Made by a program: the position numbers and the translations under genes | Shown here: positions 34,037-42,974 of the stretch, piece by piece | Layout: every line of letters starts with the position of its first letter | How positions within the stretch are numbered: position 1 is the first letter of the stretch | Origin: Oerskovia merdavium | GTDB lineage: Bacteria; Actinomycetota; Actinomycetes; Actinomycetales; Cellulomonadaceae | NCBI RefSeq assembly: GCF_014836755.1 | Contig: NZ_JACSQF010000004.1 | Location: 62,001 to 126,000, forward strand | DNA: 64,000 nucleotides | Direction: 5' to 3' | The notes under the pieces: generated by a model | Databases searched by the model: none | What the model was told of the DNA's origin: nothing | The model's input: only the letters and a program-made list of their open reading frames with translations

Positions 34037-34093
34037 CCAGGCATCTTGGCACGGTACGTCCCCCTCCTCGCGCCGCGAGGCAGGGACGGTGCC

Positions 34094-34131
34094 GCGAGGT
34101 CACACCTGGGGTGCGAGGTCGCACCTAGGGT
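34094..34131 (+). promoter_or_regulatory. Tandem AGGT-N3-ACCT boxes upstream of the LytM-like gene
   Basis: Two 19-bp direct repeats (34094-34112 and 34113-34131, two mismatches) each contain the inverted repeat AGGT-N3-ACCT. They end 33 bp before the start codon and are a candidate operator for a dimeric regulator. Confidence 0.5.
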
Positions 34132-34164
34132 GAGGAGCAGGACCCGAGGAGACGGGAGGCGCTC

Positions 34165-34854
34165 ATGACCGAGGCCGTCCTGCTCGCCCTGCCCTTCCGC
34201 GACCGCTGGCTCGTGCAGAACAGCCCCGCCCGGCGCGTCCCGAGCCACGGGGTCGACCTCCTGGGCGAGCGGTACGCGATCGACTTCGTCGGCGTCGACG
34301 CACGGCACCGCACGGCCGCGGTGCGTGACTGGCGCACGCTCCTCGCGACCGAGCCGCCCGAGCGCTTCGTCGCGTTCGGGCGCCCGATCCTCGCGCCTGC
34401 GGGCGGTGTCGTGGTCCAGGTGCACGACGGCGAGCACGACCACGAGGCCCGTCGCTCCCAGCCGGCCCTCGTGCCCTACGCGCTCGGGGCCGCCGGGCGC
34501 CTGCGCGAGGGCGTGCACGCCGTGGCGGGGAACCACGTGACGATCGCGCTCCCCGGTGCCCGGGCGTTCGTGTCGCTCGTGCACCTGCGGCGCGGGACCG
34601 TGCAGGTCACCGTCGGCGACGACGTGCACGTGGGGCAACAGCTCGCCGAGTGCGGCAACTCCGGGAACTCGACCCAGCCGCACGTCCACGTGCAGGTCGC
34701 CGACAACCTGGACCTCACGGTCGCCCAGGGGGTCCCGGTCGCGTTCCGCGACTTCCGCGAGTGGCTCCGCGGCCGGGGCGAGCCCCTCGACCGGGCGACA
34801 GGACTGCCCGGCGAACGCTCCGTCGTCGAACCCCTGCCCGTCGCCGAGGCCTGA
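34165..34854 (+). CDS. M23 (LytM-like) peptidase without signal peptide
   Basis: The 229-residue protein has a LytM fold: HGVDLLGERYAIDF has the first His-x3-Asp-like pair, and GNSTQPHVHVQVAD the HxH motif. It lacks a signal peptide or membrane segment, so it may be intracellular or a metallopeptidase of non-wall substrate. ATG 34165 follows GGGAGGCGC. The tandem AGGT-N3-ACCT boxes suggest dedicated regulation. Confidence 0.8.
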   Translation: MTEAVLLALPFRDRWLVQNSPARRVPSHGVDLLGERYAIDFVGVDARHRTAAVRDWRTLLATEPPERFVAFGRPILAPAGGVVVQVHDGEHDHEARRSQPALVPYALGAAGRLREGVHAVAGNHVTIALPGARAFVSLVHLRRGTVQVTVGDDVHVGQQLAECGNSGNSTQPHVHVQVADNLDLTVAQGVPVAFRDFREWLRGRGEPLDRATGLPGERSVVEPLPVAEA

Positions 34855-34944
34855 CGGGCACGGGCCACCCGGGGCATGCGCGCAGCGGGGCTAAACGCTT
34901 CACCCCCTGGCCACCGACGCCCCGTGCTCCTCACCATGGGCCGG

Positions 34945-34964
34945 GTCCGCACGACCGTGCGGAC
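34945..34964. promoter_or_regulatory. Palindrome in the mannanase promoter region
   Basis: GTCCGCACG (34945-34953) and CGTGCGGAC (34956-34964) form 9-bp arms with AC at the centre, 27 bp before the mannanase start. A LacI/IclR/ROK-type operator is possible. A leader hairpin is the alternative. Confidence 0.45.
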
Positions 34965-34990
34965 GATGCCGCCAGAGACGAGGACGTCCG

Positions 34991-36406
34991 ATGAGCCGCA
35001 CCCCCCTCCCACCCGACGTCGCCCCCGGGCGCCTCGCCCCCGTCGTCGCGGGCCTCACGACGGCCGCGCTGCTCGCGACCCTCGCGGCGGTGGGCGTCGG
35101 AGCCGTCGCGCGCACGGCCCACGCCGCCGAGACCCCGGGCATCCATGTCGCCGACGGCCGGATCGTCGAGGGCGACGGCACCGACCTGGTGCTGCGCGGC
35201 GTCAACCACGCGCACACCTGGTTCACGGGCCAGACCTCGTCGATCGAGGCCATCAAGGACGCGGGCGCGAACTCGGTGCGCGTCGTGCTCTCGAGCGGCG
35301 ACCAGTGGACGCGGAACACCCCCGAGGACGTCGCGCACATCGTCGACCTCTGCGAGGAGAACCGGCTCGTGTGCGTCCTCGAGGTCCACGACACCACGGG
35401 CTACGGCGACCAGTACGCGCCCGCGGCGGGCACGCTCGACCAGGCCGTCGACTACTGGGAGGACCTGTATCCCACGCTCGCGGGGACCGAGGACTTCGTC
35501 ATGGTCAACATCGGCAACGAGCCGTTCGGCAACGACGCCGCGACCAACACGCGCTGGGGTGCGGAGACGTCCGCGGCGATCGGGCGCCTGCGAGACATCG
35601 GGTACGAGCACGCGATCGTCGTCGACGCCCCGAACTGGGGGCAGGACTGGACGAACATCATGCGGGCCGAGGCCGACGAGGTCTTCGCGTCCGACCCCGA
35701 CGCCAACACGATCTTCTCGATCCACATGTACGGCGTGTACGCGCAGGCCTCGACCGTCACGCAGTACCTCGAGCACTTCGTCGACGCCGGGGTGCCGTTG
35801 ATCGTCGGGGAGTTCGGCTGGCGGCAGACGTCGTCGGACGTCGACGAGGACGTCGTGCTGGCCGAGGCCGAGCGCCTCGACCTCGGGTGGCTCGCCTGGT
35901 CGTGGAGCGGCAACACCGACCCGTACCTCGACATGGTCCTGGGCTTCGACCCGGCGAACCCGAGCGCGTGGGGCACGCGCATCGTCGACGGGCCCGACGG
36001 CCTGCGGGACACCGCGGTCGAGGCGTCGTGGTTCGGCGGCACGGTCGAGCCCACCGAGGAACCGACCGAGGAGCCCACCGAGCAGCCGACCGAAGGGCCC
36101 GAGGACTGCACCGCGGCGCTGCGCATCGTGGGTTCGTGGCCCGGCGGATGGCAGGGCGAGGTCACGGTCACGGCGGGGTCCGCGCCGGTCGACGGCTGGT
36201 CGGTCGGCGTCCCGCTCCCGGCGGGAGCCTCGGTCACCCAGCTCTGGGGCGGGGTCCGCACGTCCACGCACGACGGCGTCGTCGTGACCCCCGCGGCCTG
36301 GAACGGGACGCTCGCGGCGGGCGGGGCGGCGACGTTCGGGTTCATCGGGACGGGTGCCGCGCCGTCGGGCACGGGCGTGACCTGCGCGGGGTCCTGCGAG
36401 CCGTGA
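34991..36406 (+). CDS. Secreted GH5 beta-mannanase with C-terminal CBM2
   Basis: A 471-residue enzyme. The Arg-containing signal peptide ends near Ala-His-Ala45. The GH5 barrel (GIHVADGRIVEGDGTDLVLRGVNHAHTWF) has acid/base Glu177 in VNIGNEPFGN and nucleophile Glu274 in IVGEFGWRQT. The NHAHTW and SVRVVLSSG segments match GH5_8-type mannan endo-1,4-beta-mannosidases. A PTEEPTEEPTEQPTE linker (about 350-365) leads to a CBM2 cellulose-binding module. Plant-polymer hydrolysis outside the cell. A GH5 endoglucanase is the alternative. Confidence 0.88.
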   Translation: MSRTPLPPDVAPGRLAPVVAGLTTAALLATLAAVGVGAVARTAHAAETPGIHVADGRIVEGDGTDLVLRGVNHAHTWFTGQTSSIEAIKDAGANSVRVVLSSGDQWTRNTPEDVAHIVDLCEENRLVCVLEVHDTTGYGDQYAPAAGTLDQAVDYWEDLYPTLAGTEDFVMVNIGNEPFGNDAATNTRWGAETSAAIGRLRDIGYEHAIVVDAPNWGQDWTNIMRAEADEVFASDPDANTIFSIHMYGVYAQASTVTQYLEHFVDAGVPLIVGEFGWRQTSSDVDEDVVLAEAERLDLGWLAWSWSGNTDPYLDMVLGFDPANPSAWGTRIVDGPDGLRDTAVEASWFGGTVEPTEEPTEEPTEQPTEGPEDCTAALRIVGSWPGGWQGEVTVTAGSAPVDGWSVGVPLPAGASVTQLWGGVRTSTHDGVVVTPAAWNGTLAAGGAATFGFIGTGAAPSGTGVTCAGSCEP

Positions 36407-36427
36407 TCGGCTGCAAGGCTCCGAGAC

Positions 36428-38317
36428 ATGTCACGATCCAAGCCAGCCTCCCCCGCCATCGTCCGGCAGCAGCAGGTCTTGCGAGACGGCCTGCCCTTCC
36501 ACGACACCCAGGACTTCGACGACGCAGATCGCGGGCTCGTCGCCCGGCGCACACCGAACGCGGTGACCGCCGCAGACGGCCGCGTCGTCTGGGACGACGA
36601 CACCTACGACTTCCTCCAGGGCGATGCCCCCGACACGGTCAACCCGAGCCTGTGGCGCCAGTCCCGCCTCGTCGCGACGCAAGGCCTGTTCGAGGTCGTC
36701 GACGGCATCTACCAGGTGCGTGGCTTCGACCTCTCCAACGTCACCTTCATCGAGGGCGAGAGCGGCGTGATCGTGCTGGACCCCCTCATCTCGACGGAGA
36801 CCGCCGCGGCGGCGCTCGCGCTGTACCGCGAGCACCGCGGTGACCGCCCGGTGACCGGCATCATCTACACCCACTCGCACGTCGACCACTTCGGCGGGGT
36901 GAAGGGGGTCACGACCCAGGAGGACGTCGACTCCGGGCGCGTCACGGTGGTCGCCCCCGAGGGGTTCACCGAGCACGCCGTCGCCGAGAACGTGTACGCC
37001 GGCAGCGCGATGGCGCGGCGCGCGGGTTACATGTACGGGGCCGCGCTCGCGCGGGGGCCGCAGGGCGCGATCGGCGCCGGACTGGGACAGACGACCTCGA
37101 TCGGGACGGTCACGCTCATCCCGCCGACCCTGTTCGTCACGACGACGGGGCAGGAGGAGACGGTCGACGGCGTCCGGATGGTCTTCCAGATGGCGCCGGA
37201 CACCGAGGCGCCGTCGGAGATGCTCATCTGGTTCCCGGACCACAAGACCCTCTGCGCGGCCGAGGACGCCACGCACACGCTGCACAACCTCCTGACGCTG
37301 CGTGGCGCTGTGGTCCGCGACCCCCACGTGTGGTCCCGCTACCTCACCGAGTCGATCGACCTGTTCGGCCAGGAGATCGAGGTCGTCTTCGCGTCCCACC
37401 ACTGGCCGACGTGGGGCAACGAGCGCATCGTCGAGTACCTCTCGCTCCAGCGTGACCTGTACGCCTACCTGCACGACCAGACCCTGCGGATGCTGAACCA
37501 GGGGCTGACAGGGGCCGAGATCGCCGAGCAGATCGTCCTGCCGCCGGTGCTCGAGCAGTCCTGGCACGCACGCGGTTACTACGGCTCCGTGAGCCACAAC
37601 GTCAAGGCCATCTACCAGCGGTACATGGGCTGGTTCGACGGCAACCCGGCCCACCTGTGGGAGCACCCGCCGACCGAGAAGGCGCAGCGGTACGTGGACT
37701 TCATGGGCGGAGCGGACGCGGTCGTGTCCAAGGCGCGCGCGGCGTTCGACGACGGCGACTTCCGCTGGGTCGCAGAGGTCGTCAACCACGTCGTGTTCGC
37801 CGACCCGGACCACGCGGCCGCACGCGAGCTGCTCGCGGACACCTACGAGCAGCTCGGGTACGGCGCGGAGAACGGCACGTGGCGCAACTTCTTCCTCAGC
37901 GGCGCGACCGAGCTGCGGGACGGCAGCTTCGGCACCCCGACCGAGACCGCAGCACCGGACATCCTCGCCGCGCTCAGCCCGACCCTGCTCTTCGACGCCC
38001 TCGCGGTCCAGGTCGACGGGCCTCGGGCCTGGGACGAGAACCTGTCCGTCGACGTCGTCCTGACGGACACGGGCGACCGCTACCGCCTGTGGCTGCGCAA
38101 CGGCGTCCTCACGTACAGCGCCGCACCGCAGCGAGGCGAGGCGGACGTCACGCTCACGACCACGAGGCGCGCGCTACCGGTCCTCGCGAGCGGGGACGTC
38201 ACACCGGACACCCTCGCCCGGGCGGGCATCGAGCTGACGGGCGACGCGACCGTGCTGGGTCGGCTCGCCGCCCTGCTGGAGCCGGGGGACCCGGACTTCG
38301 CGATCGTGACCCCATGA
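36428..38317 (+). CDS. Alkyl/aryl-sulfatase of the SdsA1/BDS1 MBL family
   Basis: A 629-residue enzyme with N-terminal MBL domain. THSHVDHFGGVKG (about 148-160) is the zinc motif, with further His/Glu ligands in IWFPDHKTLCAAEDATHTLHNL and VVFASHHWPTWG. The alkyl-sulfatase dimerisation domain (from about 390) and C-terminal SCP2-like domain (from about 540) follow. It hydrolyses sulfate esters of alkyl chains. ATG 36428. Its stop overlaps the CPBP protease gene by ATGA. No sulfonate genes adjoin. Confidence 0.93.
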   Translation: MSRSKPASPAIVRQQQVLRDGLPFHDTQDFDDADRGLVARRTPNAVTAADGRVVWDDDTYDFLQGDAPDTVNPSLWRQSRLVATQGLFEVVDGIYQVRGFDLSNVTFIEGESGVIVLDPLISTETAAAALALYREHRGDRPVTGIIYTHSHVDHFGGVKGVTTQEDVDSGRVTVVAPEGFTEHAVAENVYAGSAMARRAGYMYGAALARGPQGAIGAGLGQTTSIGTVTLIPPTLFVTTTGQEETVDGVRMVFQMAPDTEAPSEMLIWFPDHKTLCAAEDATHTLHNLLTLRGAVVRDPHVWSRYLTESIDLFGQEIEVVFASHHWPTWGNERIVEYLSLQRDLYAYLHDQTLRMLNQGLTGAEIAEQIVLPPVLEQSWHARGYYGSVSHNVKAIYQRYMGWFDGNPAHLWEHPPTEKAQRYVDFMGGADAVVSKARAAFDDGDFRWVAEVVNHVVFADPDHAAARELLADTYEQLGYGAENGTWRNFFLSGATELRDGSFGTPTETAAPDILAALSPTLLFDALAVQVDGPRAWDENLSVDVVLTDTGDRYRLWLRNGVLTYSAAPQRGEADVTLTTTRRALPVLASGDVTPDTLARAGIELTGDATVLGRLAALLEPGDPDFAIVTP

Positions 38318-39159
38318 CCGGAGGCATGTCCTCACCTGTCGCGCCCCCTTCCCCCCGGTGGCGCGTGGCCCCCTCGGTGCCCGTCGCCGCGGTGGTGTTC
38401 GTCGTCTACTGCGTGATCGTCATCGGCCTGATGAAGATCTCGGGCGTGGGGTACGAGCACTTCTTCGACTCCGCGGACTCGACGCTGCGCGCCGCCGTCC
38501 TGCCGCTCGCGGCGGGCGGGGTCTGGCTCGTCGCCTTCCTCGCCTGGGCGCGCTGGGACCACGTGTTCCGGGACGCACGGCGCCTGCCGACGGGCTGGTT
38601 CCTGTGGGTGCTGCCGGCCGCCATGGTCCTCCTCTCGGTGCTGCACCTCCTGGGGCTCGAGTGGAGCCTGTTCGCGCCTGCGCACGTGCTCACGGTCCTG
38701 CTGGCGAGCCTGCTCGTCGGGTTCACCGAGGAGACCCTGTTCCGTGGGGTCGTCCTGCGCTCGATGCGGCAAGGAGGACGCTCCGAGGGCATGGCGGTCC
38801 TGTGGACGACGCTGTGGTTCGGCGGGTTCCACCTGACCAACCTCCTGCTGGACGAGCCCGGAGCGGTCATCCAGATCTTCTTCGCAGCCCTGACCGGGAC
38901 GGGCCTCTACCTGGCGCGGCGCGGGACCGGCACGATCCTGGCGGCCATGGCCCTGCACGCGTTCTGGGACTTCTCGTCCTTCCTGGTCGGCGTCCACCCG
39001 GCCGACAACGGTGCGACCCTGGGCGCGAACTTCCTCGTCCCGCTCGTCTACCTCCTGGCCGCGGTGACGCTCGTCGTGCTCGTCGTCCGCGAGCGCACGC
39101 GGCCCGCCCGCGAGGCGATCACGCCGCTGCTCGTGCCCGACGGCGGGGCGCGCCCGTGA
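38314..39159 (+). CDS. CPBP-family intramembrane metalloprotease
   Basis: A 281-residue membrane protein. The conserved motifs are VGFTEETLFRGVVLRSM (EE...R), WFGGFHLTNLLL (His) and LHAFWDFSSF, as in Abi/CaaX-processing proteases. About seven helices. Target unknown. ATG 38314 overlaps the alkyl-sulfatase stop, so translation is coupled. The next gene, VanZ-like, starts after 155 bp. Confidence 0.88.
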   Translation: MTGGMSSPVAPPSPRWRVAPSVPVAAVVFVVYCVIVIGLMKISGVGYEHFFDSADSTLRAAVLPLAAGGVWLVAFLAWARWDHVFRDARRLPTGWFLWVLPAAMVLLSVLHLLGLEWSLFAPAHVLTVLLASLLVGFTEETLFRGVVLRSMRQGGRSEGMAVLWTTLWFGGFHLTNLLLDEPGAVIQIFFAALTGTGLYLARRGTGTILAAMALHAFWDFSSFLVGVHPADNGATLGANFLVPLVYLLAAVTLVVLVVRERTRPAREAITPLLVPDGGARP

Positions 39160-39314
39160 GGTGCGTCCCGCCCGTCGCGTCGGTAGGGCTCGCGGGGGCG
39201 GGTGGTGCTCCTGGTCGGCCCGGGACGTGGCGGGTGGAGGTTCGTCGGGACTGAGCGTCCGGCGCGGCTACGGTGGGTCCCCCCGCCCGACCCGAGCTGG
39301 AGCGTCCGTCCCCC

Positions 39315-39818
39315 GTGATCTCTACCCTCCTCGTCGCCCACCCGTGGTTCTCCCCCGCGGTCCTCGCCGTCCTCGTGCTCGGCGGGCCGGTGGTGGGGCG
39401 CTGGCTGTCCTGGCATCCGCGCACCGCGTGGGCGCTGTTCGCGGCGTCGCTGCTGCCGCTCGTGCTGCTCACGCTCGTCCCGACGAGCCGCGAGATCTTC
39501 GAACGCTGCGCCGTCTCCTGGTCCCTGCCGACGTTCGGGCGCGTGGAGCTCCTGGCCAACGTGATCCTGTTCGTCCCGCCGGTCCTGCTCGCCGCGGTCG
39601 CGAGCCGCCGCCCCGTCGTGGCGCTGGTCGGCGGTGTCGTCGGCTCCGCCGCGATCGAGCTGGTGCAGGCGCTGCTCCCTGGCCTCGGGCGCTCGTGCGA
39701 CACCAACGACTGGCTCTCGAACTCGATCGGAGCGCTCATCGGTGCAGCCCTGGCCTGGACCGCGATCTGGGCCGCACGACGGTGGCCGCGACGGGTCGGG
39801 TCCACGAGTCGTCGGTGA
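39315..39818 (+). CDS. VanZ-like membrane protein
   Basis: A 167-residue four-helix protein with the VanZ fold: VELLANVILFVPPVLLAAV and SAAIELVQALLPGLGRSCDTNDWLSNSIGALIGAAL are the family's conserved helices and loop. VanZ proteins have mild teicoplanin-related roles, and most homologues are uncharacterised. GTG 39315 is preferred, while GTG 39273 would extend by 14 residues. Both lack a strong ribosome binding site. Confidence 0.8.
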   Translation: MISTLLVAHPWFSPAVLAVLVLGGPVVGRWLSWHPRTAWALFAASLLPLVLLTLVPTSREIFERCAVSWSLPTFGRVELLANVILFVPPVLLAAVASRRPVVALVGGVVGSAAIELVQALLPGLGRSCDTNDWLSNSIGALIGAALAWTAIWAARRWPRRVGSTSRR

Positions 39819-40211
39819 CTCAGAGCGTCCGAGGAGGCCCGACGGCTGAGTCCACGGACGCGAGCCACGTCCCCGCTGGGCCCCGACGAGGTCCGCCAGA
39901 AGTCTCGGGTACAGCGGGTCGCAGCTCGTCGTGTTCTTCGGGCGCAGTGGTCCCCGCCGGTGGCGGCAAGCCGATGTCGGGCCGGTCTGCTGCACACCGC
40001 TGTCCACATCTTCGGCTCCTGACCGCACACCCGCGGAGCGATGGCGATGGGTCAGGTATGGAACACGACTCTCACATCTGTCTCCTCCTTCCGGAGGAGG
40101 GCTGCTCGCCGCAGATCTCGGCCGTCGGGAGGTGCTGCACCCTGAGCCGCGTCCGTAGCGTCGACGACGGGGCACGCGCTGACCGGGCGGCCCGACGACG
40201 ACAGGAGACGC
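39819..40211. other. Intergenic 393 bp before the ABC operon
   Basis: No gene or RNA was recognised. It contains a 7-bp hairpin CTCCTCC/GGAGGAG (40082-40088, 40093-40099) and presumably the promoter of the ABC/two-component operon. Apparent ORFs in this stretch show no homology-like features. Confidence 0.6.
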
Positions 40212-41162
40212 ATGATCCAGGTAGAGGCGCTGACAAAGCGCTACGGGCCCACGACGGCCGTGGACGAGCTGACGTTCGCAGCTCGTCCCGGGACCGTCAC
40301 GGGGTTCCTCGGTCCGAACGGCGCCGGGAAGTCGACAACCATGCGGATGATCGTCGGGCTCGAGCGCCCCACGTCGGGAACGGCGACGGTCGGCGGACGT
40401 CGGTACGCCGACCTGCCCGCGCCGTTGCACGCAGTCGGCGTCATGCTCGACGTGCGTTCCGTCCACCCAGGCCGCACGGCGTTCCGCCACCTCCTCGCAC
40501 AGGCCCGGACCCACGGCATCTCGCGTTCACGCGTGGACGAGGTCATCGCGATCACCGGTCTCGAGTCCGTCGCCGGGCGTCGGGCCGGGACGTACTCGCT
40601 GGGCATGGGCCAGCGTCTCGGGATCGCCGGCGCCCTGCTCGGCGACCCCGAGACGCTGATCCTCGACGAGCCGGTCAATGGTCTCGACCCGGACGGGGTC
40701 CTGTGGGTGCGCGGGCTCGTCCGGAGCCTCGCGGCCGAGGGGCGCACGGTCTTCCTCTCGTCGCACCTGATGCACGAGCTCTCGCTGTGCGCCGACCGGG
40801 TCGTGATCATCGGCAAGGGCCGGCTGCTCGCTGACGCCTCGGTGTCCGAGCTCGTCCAGCGCTCCGAGCACGCGAGCACGGTCCGGATCCGCACGACCGA
40901 TCCTGACCTGCTCACGAAGGTCCTCGTAGGCCTCGGCGCAGAAGTGGTGCCCCACGACAACGGGGTGCTGAACGTCCAGGGTGCGTCCGTCGACGACGTC
41001 GGCGCGGCCGCCGCCCGGTGCGGAGCGACCGTCCTGGAGCTCGCCGCCGACGGAGGATCCCTCGAGGACGCCTACCTCCACCTCACGGCCGACGCAGTCC
41101 AGTACCGAGGCGGCAGCACCGACGGCACCACGACCGACGCGCCTGCTGGGGGAGCCCGATGA
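40212..41162 (+). CDS. ABC transporter ATP-binding protein
   Basis: A 316-residue ATPase: Walker A GPNGAGKS (34-41), signature SLGMGQ (129-134), Walker B LILDEP (149-154) and H-loop SSHLMHEL. DrrA/CcmA-type exporter ATPase with an additional 90-residue C-terminal region. AGGAG lies 6 bp before ATG 40212. Its stop overlaps the first permease start (ATGA). It is the first gene of a five-gene operon ending in a response regulator, likely efflux of an antibiotic or peptide. Confidence 0.93.
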   Translation: MIQVEALTKRYGPTTAVDELTFAARPGTVTGFLGPNGAGKSTTMRMIVGLERPTSGTATVGGRRYADLPAPLHAVGVMLDVRSVHPGRTAFRHLLAQARTHGISRSRVDEVIAITGLESVAGRRAGTYSLGMGQRLGIAGALLGDPETLILDEPVNGLDPDGVLWVRGLVRSLAAEGRTVFLSSHLMHELSLCADRVVIIGKGRLLADASVSELVQRSEHASTVRIRTTDPDLLTKVLVGLGAEVVPHDNGVLNVQGASVDDVGAAAARCGATVLELAADGGSLEDAYLHLTADAVQYRGGSTDGTTTDAPAGGAR

Positions 41163-42067
41163 GCGCCCTCGCACGCCCCTCCATGGAAGATGCGCCCGGT
41201 GGTCCTGCGGCCGGGCGCGCAACCAGCCGCCCCCCTCGGGGTCACGGTCCGAACTTCGCCCGCGTCGTCACCTCGGAGTGGACCAAGCTCACGAGCCTGC
41301 GGTCGACGGCGATGATCTCGGTCGCGACGGTCGTGGTGACGTGGGCGCTGACGTACCTCGCCGCGAACGCCTCTTCGGTCGACCCGGGGTTCGTCCCGCT
41401 CGACTCGCTCACGACGGGGCTCCTGCTCGCCCAGGTCGGCCCGCTGGTACTGGGCATCCTCGCCGGGACCGGCGAGTTCACCACGGGCACGTTCCGCTCG
41501 ACGTTCACGGCCGTCCCCCAGCGGCTGCCCGTGCTCGCCGCGCAGGTGGTCGCAGCAGGAGCGTTCGCACTCCTGGTCGCGGCTGCCACGGTGGGTGCCG
41601 CCGTGGCAGCCCTGGTACCGGCAGCGTCCTCACGGGGCATCTCGTTGGACCTGACCGCTGACGGGACTCCGCAGGTCATGGTCGGCATGACGACGTACCT
41701 CGTCGCCATGGCACTGCTCGGTCTGGCGGTCGGTGCGCTGCTACGCAGCCCGGTCCCCGCCATCGCGCTCACGGTCGTGCTCGTGCTCGTCCTTCCCGTC
41801 CTCCTCTCCCTGGGTTCTGAGCTGGCCACCGGCCCGACTTCCGCGCCCGTTGCGGCCGACGTGCCGTCGCAACAGTCCGTCGTGAACACAGTGGTGACGT
41901 TCCTCCCCAGCGGCGCGGCCGACCTGCTCGTGCGAGCACCGGGAAGCAGCGGCATCGAGGGGGCTCCGGACCTCGGTCCCCGGGTCGGGGCGCTCGTGCT
42001 CGCAGGCTGGATCCTGCTCCCCCTCACGGCCGCCGCGGTCCGGCTGCGCGCCCGCGACGTGGCCTGA
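41159..42067 (+). CDS. ABC-2 type permease (first copy)
   Basis: A 302-residue membrane protein with six helices. VVTSEWTKLTSLRSTAMISVATVVV and LGILAGTGEFTTGTFRSTFTAVPQRLPVLAAQ are conserved with the next gene. It lacks a peptidase or MacB-like domain. Together with the ATPase it should form an exporter. ATG 41159 overlaps the ATPase stop. The following paralogue starts 13 bp after its stop, so the two permeases probably heterodimerise. Confidence 0.88.
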   Translation: MSALARPSMEDAPGGPAAGRATSRPPRGHGPNFARVVTSEWTKLTSLRSTAMISVATVVVTWALTYLAANASSVDPGFVPLDSLTTGLLLAQVGPLVLGILAGTGEFTTGTFRSTFTAVPQRLPVLAAQVVAAGAFALLVAAATVGAAVAALVPAASSRGISLDLTADGTPQVMVGMTTYLVAMALLGLAVGALLRSPVPAIALTVVLVLVLPVLLSLGSELATGPTSAPVAADVPSQQSVVNTVVTFLPSGAADLLVRAPGSSGIEGAPDLGPRVGALVLAGWILLPLTAAAVRLRARDVA

Positions 42068-42079
42068 GGAGGGCGACCG

Positions 42080-42919
42080 ATGAGCCATCTTCTCGACCGC
42101 GCCGCGGGCAGCACCACGGCCCCCGAGCGCGGGAGCGACCGAGGCCCCACGCTCCCCCACGTGCTCGCGGCCGAGTGGACCAAGATCACGAGCCTGCGCT
42201 CGACCTCCTGGCTCGCGGTGGCCACCGTCGTCGCGGCGGCCGGCCTCGCCTTCGGCCTCGGGCTGTTCGTCCGACCGGGGGACGCCGGGAGCGGGGCGTC
42301 GCTCGCGGTCACGGGCCACGTGCTCGCGCAGTTCGGTCCCCTCGTCCTGGGCGTGCTGGTCGGTACGGGCGAGTACGCGACAGGCACCTTCCGAGCCACG
42401 TTCACGGCCGTCCCCCGACGTCTCCCGGTCCTTGCTGGTCAGGCCGTGGTCACGGCCGGGTGGGGGGCCGTCACCGCAGCCGCCGCGGTCGGCGCCTCGC
42501 TCCTCGTCACGTCGGGGCAGCGGGCCGGTGCCGGGTTCGTCGTCGACGCCGCGGACGCCGAGACCGTGCGCCTGCTCGCGGGCTACGTGCTCCACCAGAC
42601 GGGCGTCGCGCTGCTCGGGCTCGCGATCGGCGCGCTCCTGCGTCGGGCCACCGGAGCGTTCGTCACGGCGGTCATGCTGCTGCTCGTCCTCGACCAGTTC
42701 CTCGCCGCGAACCCGGGCCGGTTCACCGATCTCCTGCGGGCCCTGCTGCCGGCGGCCGGTGCACGCATGGTCCAGGGCGACGCTCAGGTCGCGGCACTGG
42801 ACGCCACGAGCTTCGGTCCAGACCTCGGGGCGTGGGGCGGCGGGCTCGTCCTCCTCCTGTGGGTCATCGCTCTGCTCGGCGCGGCCGCATACCGTCTGCG
42901 TCGCCATGACCTCTCCTGA
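42080..42919 (+). CDS. ABC-2 type permease (second copy, paralogue)
   Basis: A 279-residue membrane protein. LAAEWTKITSLRSTSWLAVATVVAAAG and LGVLVGTGEYATGTFRATFTAVPRRLPVLAGQ align with the preceding gene segment by segment, so the pair arose by duplication. Six helices. ATG 42080 follows GAGGAGGGC. The next gene is the histidine kinase. Confidence 0.88.
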   Translation: MSHLLDRAAGSTTAPERGSDRGPTLPHVLAAEWTKITSLRSTSWLAVATVVAAAGLAFGLGLFVRPGDAGSGASLAVTGHVLAQFGPLVLGVLVGTGEYATGTFRATFTAVPRRLPVLAGQAVVTAGWGAVTAAAAVGASLLVTSGQRAGAGFVVDAADAETVRLLAGYVLHQTGVALLGLAIGALLRRATGAFVTAVMLLLVLDQFLAANPGRFTDLLRALLPAAGARMVQGDAQVAALDATSFGPDLGAWGGGLVLLLWVIALLGAAAYRLRRHDLS

Positions 42920-42974
42920 CCCGTGCCAAGCAGCAGAGCTCTCGGGCCGGTCGATCGATGGGACAGTGGAGACC

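Noticed and set aside
39819-40211. Transposase or small RNA before the ABC operon
   Set aside because: No family motif or convincing structure apart from one 7-bp hairpin.
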